Shown here: one piece after another, positions 38,289 to 47,430 of the stretch
Numbering within the stretch: position 1 is the first letter of the stretch
Layout of the letters: every line of letters starts with the position of its first letter
Virus record (IMG/VR): IMGVR_UViG_3300006810_000041
Coordinates: 1-64,000 of that record
Reading direction: 5' to 3' (one strand)
Length of the DNA: 64,000 nt
From: a virus
Position numbers and translations under genes: made by a program
Notes under the pieces: generated by a model
The model's database searches: none
What the model saw: only the letters and a program-made list of their open reading frames with translations
What the model was told of the DNA's origin: nothing

Positions 38289-38995
38289 ACCTTATTTGAT
38301 TTTAAATATTCTTTTAATTCATTTGTATAATCCTGAGCGTCAAACATTTCATATTCTCCATTAGGTTTTAACCAAATAATTTTTCTTCCTTCTACTGTAT
38401 ATCCTGTTTGTTCAAACAATATTTGGTAGAAAGAAAGTTGTAATTGATAGTGGTTTATAGGCATGTCTAATAAATCCTTAAAGATTTTTAACATCCTTTG
38501 CTCTTTAAAATTCTTAAAGAGGTCTTTATTAGTTTTGTAATCTCCTATAATATAATGCCCTGTCTTAGTGTTATATAGAAGAATATCCCCAGTACCTGCA
38601 AACATATAGTCTTTATGGTACATCTTTAGTTCCATTACAACAGGAACTATATGGTCAGGTAAATCATTCCAAAACTTAACTATTGCCTCTTCATAACCAT
38701 TTGAAGGTTTTAATATTTTATTGAAAGGATACATCTCTCCAAAATAATGAGCTGCAGTTCCAATAGATAAGGACACCTCAGAGTTAAGTTTCCACATCAT
38801 AGAGGTAGTCCCATTGGGAAGACTATCTCTATTATCAATACTTATAGCAATATCGTCAAAATCTGTTTTCTTGACAAATCTTTTAATAAGTTTGGAAACA
38901 GAATTTTTAATCCTGTTTCCATTTACACTATATATGTGGTTGGGTTCATTAAATTCTAAATCTTTAAAGAAACCAATGATTTTATTTTCATTCAT
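38285..38995 (-). CDS. PD-(D/E)XK superfamily nuclease (Cas4/RecB-like fold)
   Basis: 236 aa with the ordered motif set of RecB/Cas4-type nucleases: H83 in SIGTAAHYFGE, D137 in AGTGDILLY, D152-Y-K154 in YIIGDYKTNK, and Q186-x3-Y190 in YQLQLSFYQ. These residues bind the metal and cut DNA. The small size suggests a stand-alone single-domain nuclease, perhaps trimming ends in recombination or packaging. Oddly it lies inside the structural operon, between a metallophosphoesterase and tail genes. The nuclease class is well supported; the pathway is not known. Confidence 0.8.
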   Translation of the reverse strand: MNENKIIGFFKDLEFNEPNHIYSVNGNRIKNSVSKLIKRFVKKTDFDDIAISIDNRDSLPNGTTSMMWKLNSEVSLSIGTAAHYFGEMYPFNKILKPSNGYEEAIVKFWNDLPDHIVPVVMELKMYHKDYMFAGTGDILLYNTKTGHYIIGDYKTNKDLFKNFKEQRMLKIFKDLLDMPINHYQLQLSFYQILFEQTGYTVEGRKIIWLKPNGEYEMFDAQDYTNELKEYLKSNKV

Positions 38996-39014
38996 CTGAC
39001 AAAGATAATAAAAA

Positions 39015-40337
39015 TTATTTAAAATCTATCCCTGTATTGGATTCATTTTCAATATCAAAGAATTCGTCCTCTTTATAAATCTTTTTAGAATTGTAAACAT
39101 ACACCTCAGATGATAGCCCAGGTTGTCCTGAACCAAAGTTTGTGTGCATCCATTTACTACTACCATATTGGGATAGTACTTTCTTATATCTAAAGTTTTT
39201 AGCGTACCCTTCTGCTGATTGATGTAAATCTCCACTTATGACACTAACATTGTATTTATCTAGTTCATTTACCCTAATATAATCAGAAAGAACAGTAGAG
39301 ACCTTATCATTAATAACTAAAGGTAAACCATTCTTCATATCTTCATCATCTTTTCCATGACCAAAAACTATTGCATGACCTCCAAAGACAAAATGATTAT
39401 AAGGCTGGTAGGAGACATAAGTTTTGATAAATGGGTATTTACACTCCAAATAAGTTTGAAGGTGTCTCATAGCTCCATATTCAAAGTCTCCACCATGATT
39501 TGAGTTACTTGTGGCAACAAAATAGATTTCTGCTGCATATTCTCCTTTTACAATTAAATCAAACAACTCTCTATGTAATTCTACATAAAAATCTTGTTGC
39601 TCTCTATTATTTAATTGTTGAGGTAGTGTGTGTGAGGATGTTCCTCTTAGTCCTCCTGTGGTCTTTTGATTATACCCATCTAAAGCATCACCAAAATCCA
39701 TAATATATAAAGCTTCAAATTTTCCATGTAAAGCAACACTTTCCTCAATATTTTTAATAGTAGCATAAACTATTCTTTCTCTCATTACACTTCTATCATA
39801 TTTGTTCTGATAAATGGAGTCTAATTTAGTAAGAGCTCCTATATGCTTATCTGAACCATATACAAAGTGTGCTTTATTGTTTGTGAAAAGGTTGGGTTCA
39901 TATTTGTAAGGTGTAATTTCTTTTGTAAGAATTTCTTTTAAAGTTTGTAGATGCTCTTCAGAATAGAAATTCTCTTTCTTTTTCATTTTAATCCAAGGAT
40001 TACCATTTGGATTAGTTGTTACTCTTTCAATTTCAAAGTTATCGTAATCTATATCTACCTCTTGTTTTACCTCTTGTTTGAATGTCTCAAACTGTAATTC
40101 ATTATTTTTAAAGGTTTGTTTTACTAGACTTAACTTTTTTTCTTGTTTTATATAGGATTGCCACATTCTTTGAGCTTCCCTACTTATTGCTTTTTTCCTG
40201 TATTTACTGTCTTTTTGTGCTCTCTTTTTATTTGGAGCTGTAATTTCATATCTTTCAGCTATTGATAGCCAAGTTTCTCCTGTACCTAATTTTCCACCAT
40301 TGTTAACAAGGTGGTTAATTATTTGTTTTTTTATCAT
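39015..40337 (-). CDS. Calcineurin-like metallophosphoesterase with N-terminal DNA-binding-like region
   Basis: 440 aa. Metal-ligand motifs run in the right order: D163-K-H165 (GSDKHIGAL), GD217-xx-D220 (MDFGDALDGY), N280-H281 (SNSNHGGD), H327 (VFGHGKDD) and D370-L-H372 (SGDLHQ). The family hydrolyses phosphoesters; phage members are often DNA repair-type exonucleases (SbcD/Mre11-like) or phosphatases. Residues 1-65 are basic and helical (GETWLSIAERYEI), resembling a helix-turn-helix. It lies directly upstream of the PD-(D/E)XK nuclease (19 nt), suggesting a joint DNA-processing role. Confidence 0.78.
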   Translation of the reverse strand: MIKKQIINHLVNNGGKLGTGETWLSIAERYEITAPNKKRAQKDSKYRKKAISREAQRMWQSYIKQEKKLSLVKQTFKNNELQFETFKQEVKQEVDIDYDNFEIERVTTNPNGNPWIKMKKKENFYSEEHLQTLKEILTKEITPYKYEPNLFTNNKAHFVYGSDKHIGALTKLDSIYQNKYDRSVMRERIVYATIKNIEESVALHGKFEALYIMDFGDALDGYNQKTTGGLRGTSSHTLPQQLNNREQQDFYVELHRELFDLIVKGEYAAEIYFVATSNSNHGGDFEYGAMRHLQTYLECKYPFIKTYVSYQPYNHFVFGGHAIVFGHGKDDEDMKNGLPLVINDKVSTVLSDYIRVNELDKYNVSVISGDLHQSAEGYAKNFRYKKVLSQYGSSKWMHTNFGSGQPGLSSEVYVYNSKKIYKEDEFFDIENESNTGIDFK

Positions 40338-40346
40338 ATGTATTTT

Positions 40347-40934
40347 TTAGTGACCTTCAGGGTTTTCATTGTCTTCCCAGTACTTGACTTCTTTGTTTGT
40401 CTGTCCTGTTACTTTGGAAGTAATTTCCCTAAAATATGTGAAGATATCAGCAATAGAACCTATGGCTGATTTTCCTGAAACATCTTTTAAATTCTCATCA
40501 ATACTCTTTACTTCAATCATAACAAATGCCCAAAGTAAAAATTTTGTTAAAGTAGCATCTAAATTAATTAATGGTACTGTAAATTCAATTTCACCTCCAA
40601 AGCCATAGATTTCTACTACAAAGACTACAATGGCTGCCATTATATATTGGTATGATTTTGCTATTGTTTGTCTTATTCCTCCTGATATAATTCCATATCT
40701 ATAATCTGAAAATTTCAAAGAAGTTGTTCTTTCTTGTCTAAGCTGGCAAAAATAAGATACCAATGCAGTAAGTAAATCAATAGATATAACAAAAAAGAGT
40801 GCTATTAATGGGTATATCACAGTTTCTATTTGAGCTAAAAGTGGAGCTGGAAGTAGTATCCAAAGATTCTTCCAATTAAAATTTGATACTAAATTTAAAA
40901 GATAAAATGGTCTATGCATTTGAATTGTTTTCAT
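40347..40934 (-). CDS. Holin-like membrane protein
   Basis: 195 aa with hydrophobic segments at about 22-38, 39-58 (VIYPLIALFFVISIDLLTAL), 97-112 (YIMAAIVVFVVEIYGF) and 128-142. The D-L-L-T-A pattern in the second segment and the following GIRQTIAKSYQY resemble the Phage_holin_4 family (DxLTG, then G-K/R-K). Such proteins permeabilise the inner membrane to time lysis. The C-terminal tail is cytoplasmic-looking and acidic. A promoter-like site lies 58 nt upstream, so it may open its own transcript. The holin function is inferred from topology and weak motif match. Confidence 0.6.
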   Translation of the reverse strand: MKTIQMHRPFYLLNLVSNFNWKNLWILLPAPLLAQIETVIYPLIALFFVISIDLLTALVSYFCQLRQERTTSLKFSDYRYGIISGGIRQTIAKSYQYIMAAIVVFVVEIYGFGGEIEFTVPLINLDATLTKFLLWAFVMIEVKSIDENLKDVSGKSAIGSIADIFTYFREITSKVTGQTNKEVKYWEDNENPEGH

Positions 40935-40991
40935 TATAATACTCTTTTAAGTTCAAATAGAAAAATGAGGACATTATAATATATTATTTTG

Positions 40992-40999
40992 CAAATATA
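40992..40999 (-). promoter_or_regulatory. Promoter -7 element TATATTTG before the holin-like gene
   Basis: On the minus strand TATATTTG matches the Bacteroidota -7 consensus TAnnTTTG and lies in the 108-bp gap after the 410-aa fibre gene. The -33 side is only T-rich, with no clear TTG. The downstream distance to the ATG at 40934 is 57 nt. A T-rich stretch around 41020-41040 could end the upstream transcript, but no strong stem is seen. Confidence 0.5.
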
Positions 41000-41042
41000 C
41001 AAATTAATCCTTAAATAAAAAGGTTTTTGTCTTTTTTATTGT

Positions 41043-42275
41043 TTAGTGAGATACCCAAGCAGTTCCATTATAGAATACTGGACACACTACTGCACCACCT
41101 CCTGTTAGAGTTCCTAAATAAGTTGGAGCTGTTGCATCTGTAACATAAGCCATACTTCCTGTTGCAGGGGCTACTGGTAAAGTAGCTACTATATATTCTC
41201 CTACTGCTACTGTTGCACCAAAAACAGTTTGCCCATTTTTGTACATAACTAGAGCATCACTGAGACTTCCTGCACCTGTACCATTACCTATAACTATTAA
41301 TCTATCTGCAGCATCCCAAAGAAAAAGTGAATTTGGTGTATAAGTTGTGTTATATTGACCAAAAACAAATTCATAACCTGAATGCCCTGTTAGATTGTTC
41401 CCAAATAAATAATTAGGTGTCCCATAATTGATATTATTACTTCCAAAAATGTGAGCCCCTTGTCTTGACATAATATTATTACTTCCAAATATAGCTCCAT
41501 TGGATACATTGCTAGTTGCAGAATTATTATCTCCAAAAACAGCAAAGATACCTCCACTAAAACCATCAAAGTTATTATTGTCTCCAAATATTTGAAAATT
41601 TTTAATACCTCCTGAATGGTTATTTTGCCCATGAATAAATCTTTGAAAAGACTGTACTCCACTTACAGTAATGTTATATTTTCCAAATACTACATCTCTT
41701 AGACCAGTTACTCTGTTTTCCTGACCAAAGACAGCACCATCATCATTACTGTGGATGTTAGCATATCCAAATCCTACACTATTATATCCAGTTAACGCAG
41801 TACCAAAACCTATTAAATAATTATATTCTCCTGAAGGTCCATCCCAAGTTGCTGAAGGAACCCCTTCATAGTAAGGATTATCATATACTCCATCACCAGA
41901 AAATTCATGAGTTACATCATCTGGTGCTGGGTCTGCAAAAGAAATATATTTGTGTACTCCTCCTGGCAGTATTACAACTATTTGGTACCAATATTCTAAT
42001 CCTTTAAAAGAAGAGTCAGTAAATTCTGTTCCATTACCTACAACATTAGAGCTGCCATTTTCTAAAGTAATTGTTCCAGGACCTGTACCATGCACTAAAG
42101 CAACACTTTCCAAACCAAAGTTATTTCCAATAGCAGATAATTCTAAGTCTCCTAGAGAAGGAGCACTTGCAACAGGAGCTGGAATATTCCCTAACTCTCT
42201 GTATATCTCTTGAAAATTTAATTGAGTTCTTATTAAGTTTTTGTCTTTTGTATTTTTTAAGTCTAGATTTATCAT
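41043..42275 (-). CDS. Tail fibre with YadA-head-like beta-roll repeats
   Basis: 410 aa. Residues about 150-310 contain many copies of a short motif centred on FG (VGFGYANIHS, AVFGQENRV, VVFGKYNI, AIFGSNNIM, HIFGSNNIN, YLFGNNLT), with Gly/Asn every 14-20 residues. This is the pattern of the left-handed beta-roll in trimeric YadA/Hep_Hag heads. The C-terminal segment (VATLPVAPATGSMAYV, then CPVFYNGTAWVSH) is a common fibre-tip ending. The N-terminus (LNFQEIYREL) probably attaches to the virion. It is likely a trimeric receptor-binding fibre. A promoter-bearing gap follows it. Confidence 0.75.
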   Translation of the reverse strand: MINLDLKNTKDKNLIRTQLNFQEIYRELGNIPAPVASAPSLGDLELSAIGNNFGLESVALVHGTGPGTITLENGSSNVVGNGTEFTDSSFKGLEYWYQIVVILPGGVHKYISFADPAPDDVTHEFSGDGVYDNPYYEGVPSATWDGPSGEYNYLIGFGTALTGYNSVGFGYANIHSNDDGAVFGQENRVTGLRDVVFGKYNITVSGVQSFQRFIHGQNNHSGGIKNFQIFGDNNNFDGFSGGIFAVFGDNNSATSNVSNGAIFGSNNIMSRQGAHIFGSNNINYGTPNYLFGNNLTGHSGYEFVFGQYNTTYTPNSLFLWDAADRLIVIGNGTGAGSLSDALVMYKNGQTVFGATVAVGEYIVATLPVAPATGSMAYVTDATAPTYLGTLTGGGAVVCPVFYNGTAWVSH

Positions 42276-42338
42276 TTTTATTGTTTTATTGTTTAATTAT
42301 AATACTTTCTGCAGCATTTAAGAGCTAAATTTAGCATC

Positions 42339-42776
42339 TTATTTTCTTATTTTTTTGTTGCCAAATATTCCCTCTGTATATATCACTGTATTTAAGCAAT
42401 GCCCAGGGTCTAAAAAATCTAAAATTGCAACAAGTCCTTTTCCTACCTTAGTTAAAGTTATACCTATTTGGTTTTTACCTAAAACATAACTAATAGTCTC
42501 ATACTTGCTGCCAAATTTATGTTTGCTATTCTTAGATAAGAATAACCAGTTTAAAGGTACTTGTAAGACTACACATCCAAACACATCAATACAATAAGCT
42601 CCTGCTGTAAATATGTCTCCTATTCTAGCTAAACCTTCAAAGAATCTTCTTTTGTAGATATTAGCAACTAATACACTAACGATTCCTAAAATAAAAGTTT
42701 CTTTCATTAGAAATAGAGATAGTGCAAGAAGCACTATCCCTATTATAAATTTTAATATCAGTTTACTTTTTTTCAT
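42339..42776 (-). CDS. Small membrane-associated protein next to tail fibres
   Basis: 145 aa. Two hydrophobic helices span about 5-25 and 27-42 (KFIIGIVLLALSLFLM, ILGIVSVLVANIY), with a third weaker one near 55-75. The C-terminal half (KFGSKYETISYVLGKNQIG onward, then DPGHCLNTVIY) is a compact motif set that recurs in phage proteins of unknown function found near tail or lysis genes. It lies 8 nt after the 591-aa fibre gene. Membrane location is supported; the job is unknown. Confidence 0.6.
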   Translation of the reverse strand: MKKSKLILKFIIGIVLLALSLFLMKETFILGIVSVLVANIYKRRFFEGLARIGDIFTAGAYCIDVFGCVVLQVPLNWLFLSKNSKHKFGSKYETISYVLGKNQIGITLTKVGKGLVAILDFLDPGHCLNTVIYTEGIFGNKKIRK

Positions 42777-42784
42777 TTTAAATA

Positions 42785-44560
42785 TTAACTAAAATCTTGT
42801 ATTGCATATAAAATTGTAAGTTTAATATCACTATTACCTACTGTTGCATTTGTAACAGTAGATAAAGCTATACCTTCATTAATTGATAACTCTCCTCCAC
42901 TTGGTCCTGTTTTATCAATATCAAAAGCTTGAATAGCTCCAGCATTCCAATCTGCAATTACTCCTACATTTATTTCAATACCACTTGTTTCATATTTAAA
43001 ATCAAGTTGTGTTGTAAAGTCGTAAGCAACTGTATTAAAGTTAAGATATCCAGTAATAGCTAGAATCTTTATAACTGTATTTGCTCCTCCTGCTGGTACT
43101 ACTACAACTGGTGTAGTTTGTAAATTCAATAGTTGGGCAGGAGTTAAAGTTACTTTCACTTCTTTTACACTTGATACTGGAGAAGAAGGGTTAGCTGTCA
43201 ACCACTCTTCTGTGATTATTGTTCCTTCTCCTATAAAGCTCATTCCCCAAGTTGTTACTGCTGGGACATTTGAGACATCAAATGACATCTTTTTTGTTGG
43301 TGTTGCTCCATCTACTAGTCTAAAAGTAGTTGTTGAGATTTCATCAGAAAGAGTTGGCAGATTACTTAAATCATTATAGTCACCTGATGTAGCAACTGTT
43401 GCTAAACTTGGTAAATTACTTAAGTCGTTGTAATCTCCTGATGTAGCCACAGTAGCTAAAGAAGGTAAATTACTTAAATCATTGTAATCCCCTGATGTTG
43501 CTACTGTTACTAGTGCAGGAAGATTAAGTAAATCATTGTAATCATTACTTGTTGCTACTGCCCCTAAAACTGAAGCTTCTACATAGGTAGAAGTACCATC
43601 AGCACCATCATTCTCTATTCCTGAAGTTTTTGAAGGTATAGTAGGTTCTGTGGGTATTCCTCCAGTAGTTGATGTTTGTAATATTACATCATCAATATAC
43701 CATCCAGTAGTACCTCCAATATCTTTGTAAGGTTTGATTTCAATTACTGATACAGCAGGAATATAAATATCCACATCTGCAATAGGCAAAATAATTTGTT
43801 GCCAACCAGTATCTAAAGCATCAAAACCATATTGATTATGTCTAATCTCAGCTACACTTATAGGGACTCTTTGAGTTTCAGCAGCACCACTACCAAAATA
43901 AACAAATATTTTACCTTTTACTTGATAGTTCTCTTTTAACTTTACCCAAAAAGATAAAGTATTCATTTCGGCTGAATTTACTGCTGATGGTGAACTAAAA
44001 TAAGCAGTTTCATGAAGTGTGTTCAAACCTTCAACTGATTTAGTTCCTGAATAGGATATGGCTGGATTAATTGTTACTTCTGGTGCATCTGCTGTGAAAT
44101 TCCATTCTGTTGGGTCTCCTAAATCTTCATCAAATATTTGAACATTCCCATATCCTGTTGGGTCTGTGGCACCTGCAGAAACAAAGATAAATTTGATAGG
44201 GAATTGTGTTTCGTGGTCATAATTAGGCTCAGCAGGTGTTGCACCTGTAATTTCTCCTGTAATAATTTGCACTGTACCATTTATATTAGCTACTGCTAAA
44301 TCGATTCTATCAAAAGTTGCATTAGCAGCAGCAAGACTTAAAGTTTGTGCTACTGCACTATACCATACATTTTCAACTTTAAAGCTGTTTGCAAAGACAT
44401 AAAAGTCTAAACCTCCACGCCATTCAGCTCCTGCATCTACACTATTAGTACTTATATTATATAATTCTGTGAAGTTGTCTTCTGCTTTACTAAAAGCATC
44501 TCTTACGAAATCTCCATTCTGTCCATTAGGTGTCCCTATGTTGATGTTTTGTTGTGCCAT
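42785..44560 (-). CDS. Tail fibre with carbohydrate-binding-like domain and 18-aa repeats
   Basis: 591 aa. The N-terminus (NIGTPNGQNGDFVRDAFSKAEDNF) is a typical fibre-attachment start. Residues 150-300 look like a beta-sandwich of the carbohydrate-binding module type (LSFWVKLKENYQVKGKIFVY, later GWYIDDVILQ). Then come four near-identical 18-residue repeats with core VATSGDYNDLSNLP, a motif common in trimeric phage fibres. The C-terminal 170 residues are beta-rich and may be the receptor tip. Likely a side fibre that binds surface glycans. Confidence 0.75.
   Translation of the reverse strand: MAQQNINIGTPNGQNGDFVRDAFSKAEDNFTELYNISTNSVDAGAEWRGGLDFYVFANSFKVENVWYSAVAQTLSLAAANATFDRIDLAVANINGTVQIITGEITGATPAEPNYDHETQFPIKFIFVSAGATDPTGYGNVQIFDEDLGDPTEWNFTADAPEVTINPAISYSGTKSVEGLNTLHETAYFSSPSAVNSAEMNTLSFWVKLKENYQVKGKIFVYFGSGAAETQRVPISVAEIRHNQYGFDALDTGWQQIILPIADVDIYIPAVSVIEIKPYKDIGGTTGWYIDDVILQTSTTGGIPTEPTIPSKTSGIENDGADGTSTYVEASVLGAVATSNDYNDLLNLPALVTVATSGDYNDLSNLPSLATVATSGDYNDLSNLPSLATVATSGDYNDLSNLPTLSDEISTTTFRLVDGATPTKKMSFDVSNVPAVTTWGMSFIGEGTIITEEWLTANPSSPVSSVKEVKVTLTPAQLLNLQTTPVVVVPAGGANTVIKILAITGYLNFNTVAYDFTTQLDFKYETSGIEINVGVIADWNAGAIQAFDIDKTGPSGGELSINEGIALSTVTNATVGNSDIKLTILYAIQDFS
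43352..43558 (-). repeat. Tandem 54-bp coding repeat, about 3.8 copies
   Basis: Encodes the four repeats VATSNDYNDLLNLP / VATSGDYNDLSNLP (three times) inside the 591-aa fibre. Copies two to four are nearly identical in protein and similar, not identical, in DNA, so they are not a very recent duplication. Recombination here could change fibre length. Confidence 0.85.
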
Positions 44561-44904
44561 TATATTTGTATTTGTAGTTGGCTAATCTTGTAATTAACAG
44601 TATCAATGGTGATAGTAGCATTACTTGCTTTGAAGTCAAATGCACTAACAAATTGTGTATGGTAATTACATATGCTTGGGCATTTATACCTCAAACTTTT
44701 CATTAAACCTTCTATTGTTCTAATTTTTGTTGAATACTCAAGATTTCCTGCATTATATTGTGTTTGTGAATACTCTAGTGCTTTTTTAAGAGTATTAAAC
44801 AGTACAATAGTGTCTGTGCTTATAGTATCACCTAAAATAAGCCTCATATCTAAAGCTTTTTTTACACTTCCTACTAATATGTTTGTATTGTTTAAATCAC
44901 TCAT
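44560..44904 (-). CDS. Hypothetical 114-aa protein, neck/tail cluster
   Basis: Helical N-terminal 70 residues (VGSVKKALDMRLILGD, then KKALEYSQTQYNAG) with a basic RYKCPSICNYH segment (two Cys) and a short beta C-terminus (TIDTVNYKISQLQIQI). It shares 1-nt overlaps with both neighbours. Probably a small virion assembly protein; no family recognised. Confidence 0.6.
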   Translation of the reverse strand: MSDLNNTNILVGSVKKALDMRLILGDTISTDTIVLFNTLKKALEYSQTQYNAGNLEYSTKIRTIEGLMKSLRYKCPSICNYHTQFVSAFDFKASNATITIDTVNYKISQLQIQI

Positions 44905-45488
44905 TATACTAAAGTTATAATATTATCCACTGTTTTGTATCCAAAACCTGTTCCAGTTAAATCTTCTCCTAAGTCTGGGCACACAGCACAAACTTCACAT
45001 AGGTCATTTAATGTATCTATAATTTGAATGGCTTCTTCATACAATCCAAAATTCATTGTATCATATAAAGTATCTAAGACTGTACTAATAAATAGAACTT
45101 CTTTTTTCTCTCCACATTCATCATTACTTATCTCACAGTTTTTTATTGTAATACTAAGTACCTTATCTAGCATACACTCATGGTAAGGTAAAAAGTTGGT
45201 GACAATTCCTATAACAGAACTTTCCTCTGATACAGCTTCATCAGAATAAACTTCAAAAGCAAAGAAACCTGCAAAACTTTCAACTCCCATATCTGCTGCA
45301 GTTATTGAAAAATCTTCATTTTCATCTACACCAGATAACAATGCAGTTAAATCTATAACATTGTTATAATCTAAATAGGTATCTCCTGTCCAACCTATAA
45401 CTTTAAGAACTTTATTTCCTACATCAGCAGATAAAGAACAAGTAATAGTTGTGAAAGTAGAATCTATGCTTAATATATTTATTACCAT
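44904..45488 (-). CDS. Hypothetical 194-aa structural-cluster protein with Cys motifs
   Basis: Beta-sandwich-like N-terminal half (TTITCSLSADVGNKVLKVIGW) followed by a helical segment with several Cys (HECMLDK, KNCEISNDECGEKK, LCEVCAVCPD). The gene lies 1 nt after the 234-aa adaptor-like gene, a position and composition shared by conserved small virion proteins of crAss-like phages. The number of Cys in an intracellularly assembled protein is notable and may mean metal binding. Confidence 0.6.
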   Translation of the reverse strand: MVINILSIDSTFTTITCSLSADVGNKVLKVIGWTGDTYLDYNNVIDLTALLSGVDENEDFSITAADMGVESFAGFFAFEVYSDEAVSEESSVIGIVTNFLPYHECMLDKVLSITIKNCEISNDECGEKKEVLFISTVLDTLYDTMNFGLYEEAIQIIDTLNDLCEVCAVCPDLGEDLTGTGFGYKTVDNIITLV

Positions 45489-45489
45489 C

Positions 45490-46194
45490 TTAGTTTAGTT
45501 TATTTAAGTTTAATTTAGCTTGTTTAACTTGATAGTCAGGTAATTGTAAGTCTCCTGCAGCAATAAGGACAGCTAAGTCCACAATCTCTCTATGGGTGTG
45601 TGCAGGCAATATACAGTCCTGAGTCCCAGTTAATAATTCCCCTGAGGGTAAATTATATCCTCCTCCACCTCTCCAGCTTTCAGCATTATGGATATAAGGT
45701 AATGTTTTTATATATGAAATACAAGCTCTTTTGTTAGTAAATGTACCATCATCATGTAACTTTATTCCATCTTTAGTGAAAATAGCATTTACAACTCTCC
45801 ATTCAAATGAAGAACAATCAAATGGGCTGTTTTCAAAATCATCATCATGTTGTCTAATCGTAATAGTGGCTGGAAATTCAACACACTCTCCTTTATTCAT
45901 ATAACTTGTTCCTGAAAGAAAGTGCCAGTAATCCCCTGGTAAAGCAAGCACATTATTAACAACAGTAAGACAGTAGCTATCATTAACTACTGTCCTAATG
46001 TCATCTATACTTCTTTGTGAGGTCTCAAAACCCAAACTATTTTTAAGTCTGGGCTTTGCTACCATTTTAACAAAAAGTTCTTGTGCCTCATTAAGTTTCC
46101 AATCAATCTCAGGTATTTTAAGGTTCCGAGTTTGTTGGCTGTCGATTTTATTTAACTTCGATTTGAAGTCATAATGCATATCTTTTATAGTCAC
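45490..46194 (-). CDS. Head-completion/adaptor-like protein
   Basis: 234 aa. The N-terminus MHYDFKSKLNKIDSQ, then EIDWKLNEAQELFVKM with LGFETSQRSIDDIRTVV, resembles the conserved crAss-like protein of the P22 gp4/tail-tubular type that sits after the capsid genes. A central beta region with GDYWHFL and a C-terminal helix (REIVDLAVLIAAGDLQLPDYQVK) complete the pattern. Probably a connector subunit below the portal. It differs from the 303-aa ring protein but may share the fold. Confidence 0.65.
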   Translation of the reverse strand: MTIKDMHYDFKSKLNKIDSQQTRNLKIPEIDWKLNEAQELFVKMVAKPRLKNSLGFETSQRSIDDIRTVVNDSYCLTVVNNVLALPGDYWHFLSGTSYMNKGECVEFPATITIRQHDDDFENSPFDCSSFEWRVVNAIFTKDGIKLHDDGTFTNKRACISYIKTLPYIHNAESWRGGGGYNLPSGELLTGTQDCILPAHTHREIVDLAVLIAAGDLQLPDYQVKQAKLNLNKLN

Positions 46195-46213
46195 AAGGTT
46201 CTAATTTAAAGGG

Positions 46214-47428
46214 TTATACGTTAAGTAAAGCCTCTAATGCTGCATAAACTCCAGCATCATCTGTTGCTAACATCACTGCAAAAGAACGCTTATCTCCATC
46301 ATTTTTATTAACCTTGTCTGTGGCAAACTCAAAGTTTACTACATTATAGCTAACGCCATTAACGAATTGATAAACTAAATCTCCACTTGCAATACCATCA
46401 CTCAATTGAGGATAGTTATTCAAGTTAGTGTAAAGTGACATGCAATCAAATTCAGTTGCTCTCAAGTCTGCTCCTGCACCCAATTCATAAACCACATCTT
46501 GTGTTTCAGTGAACTCAATAGAAGGACCTGCATTACCATTGATTTTAACAGCAGGTGTCAATTTCACTCCTCTTGGGAAGATATAATTAACATCAAGGTC
46601 TTTATAATCTCTGGTTGTAGCTGGTTTCCCTTCTATAACAAGAATCAACATTCCTGTATCTGTTGCAGGAGTAGCATCTGTATTCAAGATAGCTGTACCT
46701 GTAATAAATGCATCTACATTTGAAATGTATCCTGTTAAGCTGGCTACGTCAATCCATGCAGTTGTTGCAATGTCATAGACTTGCATTGCTGCATCAGCAG
46801 TGTTCAACACAAGTTCACCTCCTGTTGGAGCTGGAATTGCTGCATCTCTGGCTGCATCATCAGCATAGGTAGTTAAACCTGTTACATCATAACGTAATTT
46901 TGCTAAGTAAAAAGGTGAATTTGCATTGTTAACTTGGTTAAACAACTCACGACTAATATTGTGATTGTCATAAGTTGGATTTCCAGTACAGTCACAAGCT
47001 GCTGTCAACTCTGATGGAGAACTGGCTACATGTGTATCCATATTCACCCAAGAAAGTCCACGCTCACGCATAAGTGACTCTTCATCCAAATTAATTCTGA
47101 TTGTAGCTGTACTAATGCAGTCACACTCAGTTGAGGCAACAGTGCCTTCCCAAATGTTAACCACAGGTGCAGTATAATCTTGTGATACTGCTCTACTAAC
47201 TGACGCTTTGTCAATAATGTCCATAGAGTAATAAACTTCTCCATTCAATTTAGATACAAATCTAAATCGGTCTGGTAAGCCAGCCCAAACTGTTGCTGCT
47301 GGTAAACTCGTATCAGAGCCTTCAGCATATACACCAAATTCTCCATCTGCCAAAAGGTCAAGTGTTTTAGAATCTGCTATTGCATCAACTCGAAAGAGCT
47401 GCTTATTCTGTGCTAATGTATGTTTCAT
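46214..47428 (-). CDS. Auxiliary capsid/head structural protein
   Basis: 404 aa, beta-rich, starting MKHTLAQNKQLFRVDAIADSK. It lies two genes after the major capsid protein, where crAss-like phages encode an abundant auxiliary capsid protein. Codon use here has more G+C than the nearby tail genes, as in the MCP gene, which fits high expression. Residues about 190-240 (TYADDAARDAAIPAPTGGEL, then QVYDIATTAWIDV) form a small inserted module also seen in fibre proteins, possibly surface-exposed. Exact homologue not tested. Confidence 0.62.
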   Translation of the reverse strand: MKHTLAQNKQLFRVDAIADSKTLDLLADGEFGVYAEGSDTSLPAATVWAGLPDRFRFVSKLNGEVYYSMDIIDKASVSRAVSQDYTAPVVNIWEGTVASTECDCISTATIRINLDEESLMRERGLSWVNMDTHVASSPSELTAACDCTGNPTYDNHNISRELFNQVNNANSPFYLAKLRYDVTGLTTYADDAARDAAIPAPTGGELVLNTADAAMQVYDIATTAWIDVASLTGYISNVDAFITGTAILNTDATPATDTGMLILVIEGKPATTRDYKDLDVNYIFPRGVKLTPAVKINGNAGPSIEFTETQDVVYELGAGADLRATEFDCMSLYTNLNNYPQLSDGIASGDLVYQFVNGVSYNVVNFEFATDKVNKNDGDKRSFAVMLATDDAGVYAALEALLNV

Positions 47429-47430
47429 AA

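Noticed and set aside
42321-42341. Palindrome GCTAAATTTAGC as terminator after the 145-aa gene
   Set aside because: Short, AT-centred, no U-run after it on the minus strand, and it overlaps the end of the gene.
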